The notes beneath the pieces are model-generated. The model saw only the letters and a list, made by a program, of their open reading frames with translations. It did not search any database and was not told where the DNA came from. A program made the translations under genes and the position numbers. Below, piece after piece: positions 25,344 through 36,414 of a stretch of 64,000 nucleotides of DNA; position 1 is the stretch's first letter; every line of letters begins with the position of its first letter. Origin of the DNA: Ophiodon elongatus (Eukaryota > Chordata > Actinopteri > Perciformes > Hexagrammidae); NCBI GenBank assembly GCA_016806645.1, contig JACSYO010002129.1:62001-126000 (forward strand). The letters run 5' to 3'.

Positions 25344-27169
25344 TAACTCCTACGCTATGTGTTTATTTAATTATATTTCATGGACCACAGCTCAGGTCGT
25401 AATTACCATACAAGTTCAAATAAATTCAAAGGGCAGCACTCTTATATACTGGCATTTCTGCTATGCATTATATTACATTGTCTATAGTTCAATAAGCTGA
25501 ACGAATGAAGATACTCAAGGTATGATCCTTGTGTTTACAGGCAAATAGGATAGGGAAATAGTTCCATTTAGTAAGAAATAGCATCTAATGTAATTCATTT
25601 TGTTTTGTATAGTCTGTGGTTTTCAAGAAAAGCAACGTAAAATTGCCTAGAAAACATATTGTGTAGACTGTGGATTCCTGCCTCTACAAACACACAAAGA
25701 AACATTAACCTTCAGCATCATGCATCATTTTCACAAAAGTTCGTTTATACTACAATACTTTACACTCTGAGAGGTTACATGAATGCCAGTAATTTAATTA
25801 TGACGAGATTAAGCCAGTACTCAAATGATTTCAGCTGTCATGTAAACATGTTAAATGCATTATCTTAGTTGAATTAAATCCAGAATTGAAGAAAGATAAC
25901 TGAATTGTCTGATCCCAAAATTGATCTTTCGCTGTACTCTGGCATACACCATTCTAATTTATTTTGGTGTTTTCATTCCGTGCAAAGTGGTGGTTCTGCA
26001 CAAACAGCTGCATGGCTAGCGGTGTAAAAGAAAGGAAAATAAATGAAAGTTTAGGACAACAGCAAAGTGACTTTCTGCAAGCGACAGAGTCTGTGTTACG
26101 GCGTTTTGTGAATTCATCATCATCATAAAACATGGACACGTACTCCCTCAGTTTTCCTTGTGGTTCCAACAAGATGTTTTGCTCGGCTACTTCGCATCAA
26201 ACACATCATGTAAACAATGGCTAGCGAGCAAATTGAGTTACTGTAAATCATAATCATACAATCACCTTGAGGTGGTTATTCACAGCAAACAGGTTATAGT
26301 GTGTCTTTAAACTAACTGTTTCACACAGATCTACTGCTGCAAAGCTGCTATATTATTAAGCTTCCTTTGTCCATAAACCCCGCAGTCTGAAAGTATCTAC
26401 ATTAACCTCCTTCTCTGTTATCCCCTAAACAATTTATTCTGCCTTCACAGGCTCTATTTGTCAACTGGTCTAAATAATTACGATGCTTCAGCCCACATAC
26501 ATATCTGTTTGCTCACCTACCCTTTGCCGTTTACAGACCTAAATATCTATGTGCTCACTGGTTCTCCTAATATGTGCCTGTTTACACTGTCTTGCCCCTG
26601 TACGTTGCACTTACATGCATCTGAGTGGACTCCTCTTCCTCTGCGACTGTACTAACATTTGCCCTACACTCACCTTCTGTCCTGCTCATGTGCTCCCCTC
26701 ACTCACCTTCCGATGGTAGCAGATATGGATGGAAATACAAATGACCCCTGATGAACCCAGATATTGAGCTGTTTTAAAGCTGGAGGCTTTAGACAATATC
26801 CCCTTCTTGCTCCAACGTGCTGGAGAAGGAGGTGCCAGGGTTTCTCACTACATCTGGGTTTTATGGGATTTATGACCCCCGTCCCCTGCAGCTATCTCTG
26901 CCTCCACTGGCACTTCTTCCACTGGCTAGAATTAACAGGCGAGGAAAACAAACAAATTACAAGGAAACAAACACAACAGTTAATAAGCATGTAGTGACAT
27001 GAAGAGAACGCTTTCAGCAGCATGCAGACTGAGAGAGGGAAGGAAGGGCAGGGTATTATCTTCCCTCCCTCACCCTCCGTCTCCTGTTTTTGTATTTCCC
27101 TCTAATTTCCTCCTGCCACGCTGTCCCCTCCACCCTCTGTGAGTCGCCGGTGGGGCTTTCCGAGGAGAT

Positions 27170-28760
27170 CATCTCCGAGCATAGGCAGTGTGAGACAGAT
27201 GGGCGGATGATGGATCTGACGTGATAGACAACGGCGTGATGGATGGCCGGCTGGCTGATAGGGGATTAATGCAGTGCTGAGGCCGCTGCAGCACAGCGGA
27301 TGGCTTAGTGATAGATAGATAAAACTGACGAGCAGATAAACAAGAGACCGCTAATCCACGCCCCCTTGATGGACAGAAAATCAAAGTGGGGGAAAAGAAC
27401 CACAGAGGGAGAGGTGGACCTTTATATTACCATCACAGGGTGTAGAGCTTTCATGGGAGGGAATGTAAGTCGACGCAAGGTGAGATGAGGTATGGGCCGA
27501 TAAGGAGAGTTAATGAGGAGCACATCATGTCGTAGGACTGTCATGGGTCAGTGACGGCACGTGTCAAGCCGGGCTTGGTGCTGGATATATTGGACGAGGG
27601 CGGGAGTTTTGGTGATATGGCATGACGGGTGACCGCGATGGCTGGGGATATGCTATTTCGAGTGATGGCGAACAGTTTGACTGCGGAAGAGAGATTGGGC
27701 GTAGTGGTAAATTGGCCGTAGGGGGATGTGATGGGATGATTGGACAGCAGAGTGTGTGCTGGTTGGGGATTGAAGATAGGAGTGCTTGTTGTGTCTGTTT
27801 TTTAATGCACTTCTCTCAGCGCAACAGCTTAACCTTCTGTGTAATGGACAAAAATAAACATTTTGAGTCCCTATGTTTATGCAATTCTGCCAACTGGCGA
27901 GTTGAAAAGGCCCGCCATGATGAGAGGATGAGAGAAAAGAAAAAGATTGAGGGGAGTGGAGGGCAAGCCCAGGGAGAGTTCCTCTGAAAATAGGGAGCAA
28001 GCCGCCTATTCCTGCATTATTATCGAGCGCTAAGCTTTGTCTCTGTTCACCGTTTCAGGGGACCCCAGGGGTTCTGGCATCGATCTGGTGTGCTCAGAAT
28101 GCACTCCGGTGTCACCTATTTAAACACAGTGAGCCAATAGCCAACAGAGACAAGCCTTTATTTATCAAGCCTCTGATTTTGGCTGCACGGATGACAACCT
28201 GATTAGCACTTAAAGGAGCTCTTAAATCTTTTATTGGAATGGGTGGAGGCAATCTATAAAGAGCAGCAGACAGCAGTCTTAGCTGGAGAGAGAGTTATGG
28301 AGGATGAACAGTGGGGCAAGGTGAGGGACTGTGTCATCCAGGGGGTTAATGAACGGGGGAGACAGACAGACAGACGTGCAGTGGATGTGCAGAGTGCGAC
28401 AGATACAGCGGGAGAGAAAGTGTGTGACTGGGAACAATGGGTGAGAAGTAGAAGGTGTGAGTGGGTGACAGCAAGAGCGAGCATGTGACTGAGGAGCGGT
28501 GGCAGAGATCGGGGAACCAGATGAGGGCACAAGTGGCTGGGACAATGAATGAGTGGGTGAGAATATTGTGATCAAGTGACGGCCTGAGCAAATGAACAAA
28601 TTGTTGAACAAACAAGTGGGTGATGACTGTGTGTTTGTGTATGTTTGTGCAGACTGCGGGGGCGTTTGCGCACGTGCGTGCGGGCAAATGAATGAGTGAG
28701 AGATGGAAAAGACTAAGTGAGCGAGTAATGGGGGTTAGTGATGGGTGTGTTGACAGAAAG
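27170..28760 (+). repeat. Degenerate GATG / GAGTGGGTGA-like G-purine region
   Basis: Over about 1.6 kb the plus strand is rich in diverged short words such as GATGG, GTGATGG, GAGTGGG and GGGTGA. CpG content is higher than the flanks (27160-27730). The look is of an old, mutated simple-sequence tract and not a gene. Frames on both strands here (for example 28234-28488) share no known domain. A GC-rich palindrome CGCACGTGCG (28669-28678, with a CACGTG E-box) lies in it. The tract is interrupted by ordinary sequence at about 27780-28220. Confidence 0.4.
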
Positions 28761-29956
28761 TGTCAGCTTTAACCACGCTGACCCGCGTGTACAGGCTGCA
28801 TGCACAAGTGGCTGAATTTGAGTCCCAGCTTGGACGTGAACTGACTGTAAAATTGGATGTGAATTTGGAGTTGGATGTGAAATGAATGCAAATTTGGAAA
28901 GTAGGTGGAAGGTGTTTGCGCATCTATCTCAATGTGTCAGTCTCCTGTCGGTTCAACATAATTTCAGATGAGCCCAGGAGATGAGCATCTTTGGCACATG
29001 AATGCAGCTATTTGAACACCTTCATGTTCTGTGTAATTATAGCGAGTGGGATTGCTCTGCGTTTTATTTTTCAGGGAGGGTCCTTTATCCTTGCTTCTTG
29101 TGCTAATCAGGGTACCAAAATAAAGGTTTGTACTTTTGATTCAGATTTAACTTCGTTCAATAATAATCCCAACCTTGTTGGCACGCCGTAACTGGGAACC
29201 ATTTTGTTTTGTGTAATAGATGAGTATATTTACTCGCGTAGGGAGATGAACACTATGCGATGCCAGTGCTCGATTAGAGAGGAGCTGTTACTAGAGAGCT
29301 GCAAGATAATTTATTCTTGCTCTCTTCCCCCTGGGATGCCAATGGCCGATTCGCTTTCAGCGCCAAGAAGTGTGTGTATACGTTTGTTTATGCGGGTGAC
29401 ACCGGCGCCGTGTTGATGTAGGGACGTTTGGGACAAGACTATTGTCTGTCCTGCAGCCTGTGCTACACTCAAATCCGTTCCCCCTCTCACCTCGTCTCTG
29501 TCAGTAACGACAGCGGCAAAACAATACTGCCCGTGAAATGTCAAGAGAATTAGCATTGCATAAAAGCACACACATTGTTGACTGTTCCCTCTTCTCTTCA
29601 AACCTTTCACTTTCTCCGCTCGGGTGTCTCTCTCACCGTCTTGTCCGGCATGGCTCTGTCTCATGCTCTCTCCACCACCCTTGGCTGCAGCATGCTTGTC
29701 TGACCCTGTCGTACTCTCCTTCAGGGCCTGTCTCTTGGTGATCAAGCTCCATTATTTATGCTGTATCGTGTTTCACCATCAATTCCCGCAATGGAACAAT
29801 TGAGACAGATTTCCTTGACTGTCACAATAGCAGCGAGACTCAGCAGAGGTTGGAAATGGGATTATCCTTAAATGGAATTTAATTTTCACCGTTGTTGTCT
29901 CCGAAGCCTGTCTACCACCCAGACACCATGACGCGCTTCAGTAGAGCTTTCACCAT

Positions 29957-30005
29957 TGTGTGTGTGTGTGTGTATGTGTGTGAGAGAGAGAGAAATAGAG
30001 AGAGA
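29957..30005. repeat. Compound (GT)n(GA)n microsatellite
   Basis: GT units switch directly to GA units near 29983. Confidence 0.9.
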
Positions 30006-31996
30006 TTACTACTGTATGTTGCACAATGGCAAGTGTAGCACTTGTAATGTGATGTGTGTGTTTTTTTTAAAGCACTGTAATGCAATTGTGCTGCAGTTTG
30101 GCTCAGTTTTATTCAAGAAATTCTGTCAATGCCTCAATCCACAGGAGCCCTACAGTCTTCCTCAACTAACAATATAAACTTTGCTCTCATTCTCGTGTCC
30201 AATGAGTTAAAAAAATAAAAGAAGAAGAAAGAAATTCCTACATGAGTCAATTACCAGACTTCAGCCTCAGCAGATGGCACTTCTTTGATGCAAAATGTAT
30301 AAGCGATTGAATGAGAATAGATAAATGATAAGTGCTGTCGAAGTGTGAATCAATGTTTATGGATCGACATCCAAAGACCTGCTGTGCTGCAGATGAAATA
30401 AATGTAGAGGTGGCTGTGTGTGTTTGTCAGTAAGACGCGGTGTGAGCTTGGTTCCGAGCCTGCTGTGATGCTGCTTCAACTGTATAGGTGTGTAAGTATT
30501 TGTATGATGTGTTTGTCCTTTGGAGTTGAAGTGTGTGTGCCAACTGTGTGTGTATGTGTGTTTTCAATGCTTGTGCACAAGCAGCATTTTCTTTTCCTGA
30601 ATGGCAATGGTGGCTGTTGTTTCTGATGAATTCTGTTTGGTGTTTTTCTGACTTCCCTGCTCTCTTTTTCATCGCTCTTAACACAAACATGATCAATACT
30701 TGAATTAATGTCTAAGTAAAGAGTCAAAACATGTCGCACTGGCCTTGGCACAGGCTGCAGCCCTGCCTCCACCCCAACAGCATCCAACCCAGCTGGGCTG
30801 GGAAAAGTCAAGAAAGGAACGAAGAGAAAGAAAAAGCAACAGAGCGCGTGGAGGAGAAGAAATAAGTGTTCATTTATAATGAACACATTATGGGGGGTGA
30901 ATTGGAATGCATTCAGCTTTTTTTTGCTGCCATATTAATTTGACTAATTATTAGTTGAGAGGTAATTATGTCTTGCTACATGGGTGATGCCTCTTGTCAA
31001 GGAAGGCAGCGGTGTGCTGAATGACGCGTGCGCTCAAGTGTTGCGGCAGCATGTAATGTTGGGTATAAAGAGCAGCGACTACAGAAAGGCTAGACAGGCC
31101 ACAGGTGTGGGTGTCGGCTCAGGGGAGGGTGTGAGTGTGAGCGTGTGTGTCTGTGTGTGTGAGAGGGAGCTAGTGTTTGCGTGCGAGTGACAGGGTGTGA
31201 GGCTCAAGAGGCAGAACGGTGATTTGTGAGTATTGTATTCCTCTAATCTGCTCTGATCAGATCAACCAGAGCCAATAATGCAACACAGAGCCAAATACCA
31301 CGCTGCTCTTTCTTCATCTCTCGCTTCTCTTTCTCAGTCTCTCTGTGCCCAACCCCCCCTCCACCCTCCACCCCCGTGACACACACCCTCTCTCTGCCTT
31401 TTTCCTTTTCACTGCAGTGGGAGCCAGCTTTGCTGCAGAGGGAAAGAGGGAGTAAAGATGGGGGGAGAGGGAGAGAGTAGAAAGAGTCAGGAAGATGGAC
31501 ATTGAGAAATGGAGATGGGACTGAGAAAGACACTCAGACAACAGAGGAGGAGATAGAAGGTGGACGGGATTGAACAGTAAACGATTACTGCTCTGCTCTT
31601 GTGTCCTACTGGTAGAGCCTGATACTGAATCAAACAGTGCTCCTTCTCTCTATTGACACACACACACACACACTGGCCACAAGCATTTGAGTTTGTTTTT
31701 GGCCAGTGCTGGGTGGTGCTTGGCAGAAGAAATTAAGCCTAACAACCGTGGCATCTGTCTCAGCAGCAGGAGAGTCCCGCCTCCCCACCCACACATGACC
31801 TGTCCTGCTTTCATTCACTGAGCCGCCTGCTGCCAGCCTCAGGATGGGCCGCTGCCTCCGCCACTGCCCGCCACCCCCCTCCATCTCGGTCTCTCTGCAC
31901 TGCCAACCACTCTGTGCCCGCGCCCATGTTTCCCCCCTCAAGCAACAACCAGGAGCCTAGCGATATGGCTGCTTCAAATATTCATAACAGCCACGC

Positions 31997-32028
31997 TGCA
32001 AACACGGAGCTCTCTGCTCCGTGTTGCA
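31997..32028. repeat. Hairpin with 10-bp perfect stem
   Basis: AACACGGAGC (32001-32010) and GCTCCGTGTT (32016-32025) are exact reverse complements with loop TCTCT. TGC/GCA extends the stem by three pairs past a one-base bulge. The surrounding 31920-32130 is GC-moderate and repeat-free. Confidence 0.5.
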
Positions 32029-32589
32029 GCCTCTCCATTTTGAGAGGCAATTCTCCGGCTGTAGCTGCTGTTAGCCTGAACACGGTTCCTGTTCTCCGAG
32101 TCAACTACTCTGTGGTCAGTGTGTATTAACAGTACGTGCTATTAAGCCAGGCTTTGAATTATCAGTCTGGCCTTGCAACTGCACGGACCTAAATATAAAC
32201 ACTCTTTGCTGCCATTCCTCCATCCACTTCCAGCCCTCCCCCACCCAGGACTGAGCACAACCACCAGCATGCGAAAGGGGTCGTGCCGCTTTACACTACA
32301 CTGAAACCCAGCCTGAGCCGGGGACGAGCAAACTAGCACACATGCAAAAAAGACACCAACGCTATACTTAGACAGGGACAGGCACACCACAGGCGCACAT
32401 AATGGGCCAGTGTGTACATGCAAAGCCCAAGAAGCAAAGAAATGCATCAGGACTTCAGTGCACACACAAACACGCATGCAGGTCCACGGAGTGATGTGAG
32501 AGGGATGCTTCCGGGGAGTGAACTTCTTCTATGTGTCTCCAAGGAAGCTACAGGCTGGATAAACATCCATGTGGAGCAGCAGCAGATGC

Positions 32590-32850
32590 CTCAGTCTCCC
32601 TCTAATGCCCGCTCCTCCCTTCCTCTCCACTCACATCCTACCACCTACTCACTCCCCACATCTCACATCCCTCTCTCTTGCTCTCCTTTCTGCCTCCTTT
32701 AATGAAGACGGCCCCCTACTTGTTCTACCCTCCATTCTCAATCTCCTTTTCATTCAGCCGCCTCCCCATTCTTTACTCTCTCCCTATGTTGTCCCAAACT
32801 CTCCTTTTCTCTCCATCTCTGTCCCTTTTTTTCCTCTCTCCTTCTCTTCT
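32590..32850 (+). repeat. Pyrimidine-rich tract
   Basis: CTCCC/TCTCC-rich sequence. The 149- and 115-codon plus frames over 32569-33025 are composition artefacts without splice or family support. Confidence 0.5.
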
Positions 32851-33683
32851 CATCATGCAGACCGCCTGCAAGCCCTGGGCCCTGCTGCTTATCCTCTGTA
32901 TTCGCTCGTTGTATCTCCAGATTATTTCTCAGGGGGGCATCCTGTGTGTGCTCTCCACCATACTGTGTTATCTAGCTTATCAAATGGGTTGGAGTGGATC
33001 AGGACTGGTGGGGGTTGAGGCCTGATGCTCTGGCTTGTGGCAAACAGGTGGTCCATAGGGACGGGCACTAACAGCGATAAGTGCGAAGGCATGGGAGGAT
33101 GGTCGCGTTCCTATAGCAATCTTTTCTGAACTGGCATGGTTTCTAAACAACAAGCCATTACTTGTTAAGGCTAGCCATCAATATCATGAAGTTGTGAAGC
33201 TACACAGTGTGGCCCACCAACTGCTAGTGAGCTACAAGATGGATGGCATGGCTGCTGGAACTAATGTGGCAGCTGAGTCTCAAGGCATGAGCTTGAATAA
33301 TATCTGGCTTAGCAGTTAAGTTCTCGAGCTTGCTTTTGTGTGATTATTTCAACTGCACTGGGGCAAATTGGCACTGATCATTGTTGGTTGGCTGGCTTTT
33401 TCACGGCCGGGCCACTGTTTAATGTTCCCATCAGGGAGGGTTATCATGTAACCTGTTTCTCCTGTCTCCTGTCCTCGCACCTGCTAAATGGCAAGCCATC
33501 TTCCTAAGAGAGAAGGAGAGAGAGCATGAAAAAGAGAGTGGTGCAGCATGGAGCCCTTATTAAAGCTGTCCTCCAAGGCTGCCCTCTGACTGATTCCCCC
33601 TGTAAATCTCCCCTTTAATTGGAGAGGGCACAAGAAGAGAGGTGCAGCCTCAATCACAAATATATTCTGTGTCTCTAAGGATG

Positions 33684-33686
<3 letters not shown>

Positions 33687-33747
<61 letters not shown>
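33687..33747. repeat. (GA)n microsatellite
   Basis: About 30 uninterrupted GA units. Confidence 0.95.
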
Positions 33748-33748
<1 letters not shown>

Positions 33749-34036
33749 CAGGGAGTCACACAGACAGAGAAGTCCTCAGAATGTGTGGGTGGAGACCAAA
33801 CAAAAGTCAGAGATATAAATACGATGAGGATTTGAGGAGTGAGATGACATATTTACGTTTGCCTTGGAAGTGGGAGGCGGGAGGTGAGAAGATGAAAAGG
33901 TAGCACAGTAATGGAGAGAGACGGGCAGAGAAGTGCGCCAAGGGTGATGCAAGGATAGGAGGAGAAGGACAATGGGCGAGGAAGAGAAAGTAATGGAGGG
34001 AGACAAATAGAAGTAGCTGGCAGTGAGAGAAAAGGA

Positions 34037-34038
<2 letters not shown>

Positions 34039-34107
<69 letters not shown>
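34039..34107. repeat. (GT)n microsatellite
   Basis: About 34 uninterrupted GT units. The long minus-strand frames at 33807-34554 run through it as Thr-His repeats and are not genes. Confidence 0.95.
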
Positions 34108-34113
<6 letters not shown>

Positions 34114-34185
34114 AGAGGGAGAGAGGTAGAAGAGAGACAGGCTGATTTCACCACATTTGCAGCCTGAGTGTCCTCCCTTAATGGG

Positions 34186-34199
34186 GTTGCCATGACAAC
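34186..34199. promoter_or_regulatory. RFX X-box-like site
   Basis: GTTGCCATGACAAC is an imperfect inverted repeat matching the RFX X-box (GTTNCCATGGNAAC) with one clear deviation. It lies just downstream of a 69-base GT repeat. Confidence 0.35.
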
Positions 34200-34739
34200 A
34201 GTGTATAAGAGAGTCAGGCTCCAGCAGAGTTTGTGGTATGTGGATGTGTGTGCGCGTGCTCTGCTCCTCAAGTGATTGATTGTCTGTGAGAAAATATACA
34301 GTACGATACCGTAACACAAGTGCACCTTGGGCATTTTTTTGTAAAAGAGGTGGGCGGGAGTTTATTTCCTCTACTGTTTGTTTGGTCATATGTCCTTGTA
34401 TGAATGACGGGGCAAGAGATGGTGGGAGGGAGAAGGAAAGGAGCTGCTTCTCCGTCTGTGTCATTGAGCCAAGTGGGTGTGCAGTAGCTGTTGTGTACTG
34501 GCCGCGTCCCGTGTACCACTGGCAGCCATGTTGAATGAGGTTAGGTGATGTCATGCCGGTCAGGTGACGTTGTTTCGAGGGGCCCAGCTGTCACGGAGCA
34601 GAGGCAGTCCCACAGGAGCGCCAATCTGTCATCATTATATTAATGACACGCATAGCACTGCTAGCAATGTCATCTCTTGTGTGTGCCAAAGCTAACGAGC
34701 AGCGCCCTAATTGTAAAATTAATTGAAAAACATTTTGAT

Positions 34740-35250
34740 TAAAGACCACCCTCCCCACCTCGGCCCTCCTCCGTCTTCATCAGCTCTCCTTTTCCTCTCT
34801 GCTGCCATCTTTCTATACACCTGGTTATGTCCTTTAGAGTACCCCCAACCCCTCCCCCAGGCCCAGCAGTTCTCATATTCACACACTCCTCTCACTTTCT
34901 TTTCTCTGCCTCCTCACGCATTTGCATCTCTGACCTTCTCCCATTTTCTTCCGTACTGTTTCTCCTTCAACCTTTTTGAACCCACCAACATGCTCCCTAA
35001 CCCATAATTTTCTCCTTCCTTCAACATACATATTTTCCACTAACTGTCACTCTCCTCTTTCATTAGGCAAATTACAACTCTTTTATGTGCTCGATCTCCC
35101 TCCTCATCCTTCCCTACCCTCCTCTTTGTCTTTTCCCATCAGGCGCCCCTCTGCGCTGCTGTCTCTCTCGTCTTTTCTCTTCATGTCTCCATTACTGTCT
35201 GTTTTACGCCCTCAGCATGTCTGTGTATGCGTTTGTATTCAGTGATGCTG
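34740..35250 (+). repeat. Pyrimidine-rich tract
   Basis: C/T-rich for about 500 bases, directly after an AT-rich block with homeodomain cores (34640-34740: TAATTGTAAAATTAATTG) that looks like a conserved non-coding element. Confidence 0.5.
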
Positions 35251-35877
35251 TTATAAGTGGAAAGGAGTTAGTAAGGTGGTCGTCAGTGCACAGCTTTGCC
35301 TTTATACTGCACGCCCCATTCCCCCTTTAGCCCTTTGTAGCCTTAGAGAGTGGTCAGTCTCTCGTCCCTGACTCATTCACTCACAAACTTTCTCCTTCCC
35401 CTCTCTCCAGCAAAACTCCAGAGCCAGAGGGAAAGAAGGAGAGAGTGATATGGCTAGTGTACATCTCCACTGGTCTTTTATTCTCTAGCCTCCCCTCTCT
35501 TCTTGCCTCTCCTCCTGCTGCTCTCACTCTCTATCTCTCCCCTGTGTGGACTGAGGTCCAGTTTATCATTCTGCTACAGACTCCACCGCAAGATTTCTGC
35601 CTTTTGAGCAACTGTGTGAGAATGTGTGAGTGCACTCAGACACATGTGTATGATCGCCTGCACATGTCATCATCTAATTAATTTAATGGCATATAAGGTA
35701 TCTTAGCTCCCTCTGTGAGCGTGAGAGCTTACAGTGCGAGTATGTGTGAGTGCAAAATGCAAGGTGTGAGAGAGTGAGAGTATATATAGGCTTGGATAAT
35801 GAGAGCACCGGGCCTCATTAATGTCACTCGTTGCAATAATGATACAGACAAGGAGGAGACATTGATCATCAACGAAT

Positions 35878-35901
35878 GATCGATAATGGGCCGTATCGAT
35901 C
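35878..35901. repeat. ATCGAT dyad
   Basis: GATCGATA (35878-35885) and TATCGATC (35894-35901) form a perfect 8-bp inverted repeat with an 8-base centre (ATGGGCCG). Each arm holds ATCGAT, the core of ONECUT/CUT-type sites. CG-containing motifs are uncommon in this AT-rich setting. Confidence 0.45.
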
Positions 35902-36400
35902 GGAACAACAGTTTGTCACCATGCGGATCGACGTCCCTGCAGGACACCAGGCTCCCGGGGGAGGGTGTTACAGCCTCGCTACAGGCTCCCATGTTCATTT
36001 ATTCAAGAGGAAACATAGGCACAAACAAATGCCACTCTGATGAATGTCTGTTTTGTGCATAATTAGGTAAACATAGCTCTTAGTCAATAGGGGAATGGAT
36101 TCATGAATTCAATTTCTTTGTGAATAATAAGCTGTGAATGTGGTTATTGAACAGTACAGGGGCTTCCTCAAACTCTTCAAGTTAGCTTATAGCTAAGTTG
36201 AGAGAGGGAACAAAAACATTAGAGGGAAATAAACAAAACAATATCGGGTGCAAACATGGAAGACTTGAGCCTGCCCTCTTTTCCTGGCTTCCTTTCCTGA
36301 GTTCACTCCTTTTGGCCCTTTTTACAGGACCCAGACTGTCTCAAAGAATATCTGGCAGTGAAAGAAAAGACAGCAAAGTGACTGTAACACCGGGTGGAGT

Positions 36401-36414
36401 GTTGCCATAGAAAC
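36401..36414. promoter_or_regulatory. RFX X-box-like site
   Basis: GTTGCCATAGAAAC fits the RFX consensus of GTTGCC, AT, then RGNAAC. It is 2.2 kb from the similar site at 34186. Confidence 0.35.

Larger units (their letters stand above)
23320..27160. other. No gene seen outside listed elements
   Basis: Holds two to three tandem TTAGGG-like units at 23408-23423 (too few to call telomeric), the CA repeat, the CRE and the 25308 hairpin. The AT-rich block 24060-24330 with TTGATTTA and ATTAATC cores looks CNE-like. No exon is supported. Confidence 0.4.
28770..33680. other. No gene seen outside listed repeats
   Basis: Mixed sequence with GT-rich patches (30410-30580, 31130-31190) and a pyrimidine tract. 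The longest frame (144 codons, minus, 29311-29745) has no signal or family resemblance. Confidence 0.4.

Noticed and set aside
33807..34554. Minus-strand frames of 175 and 233 codons
   Set aside because: Both run through a (GT)34 repeat and purine-rich DNA; content is Thr-His and Ser/Leu/Pro by composition.
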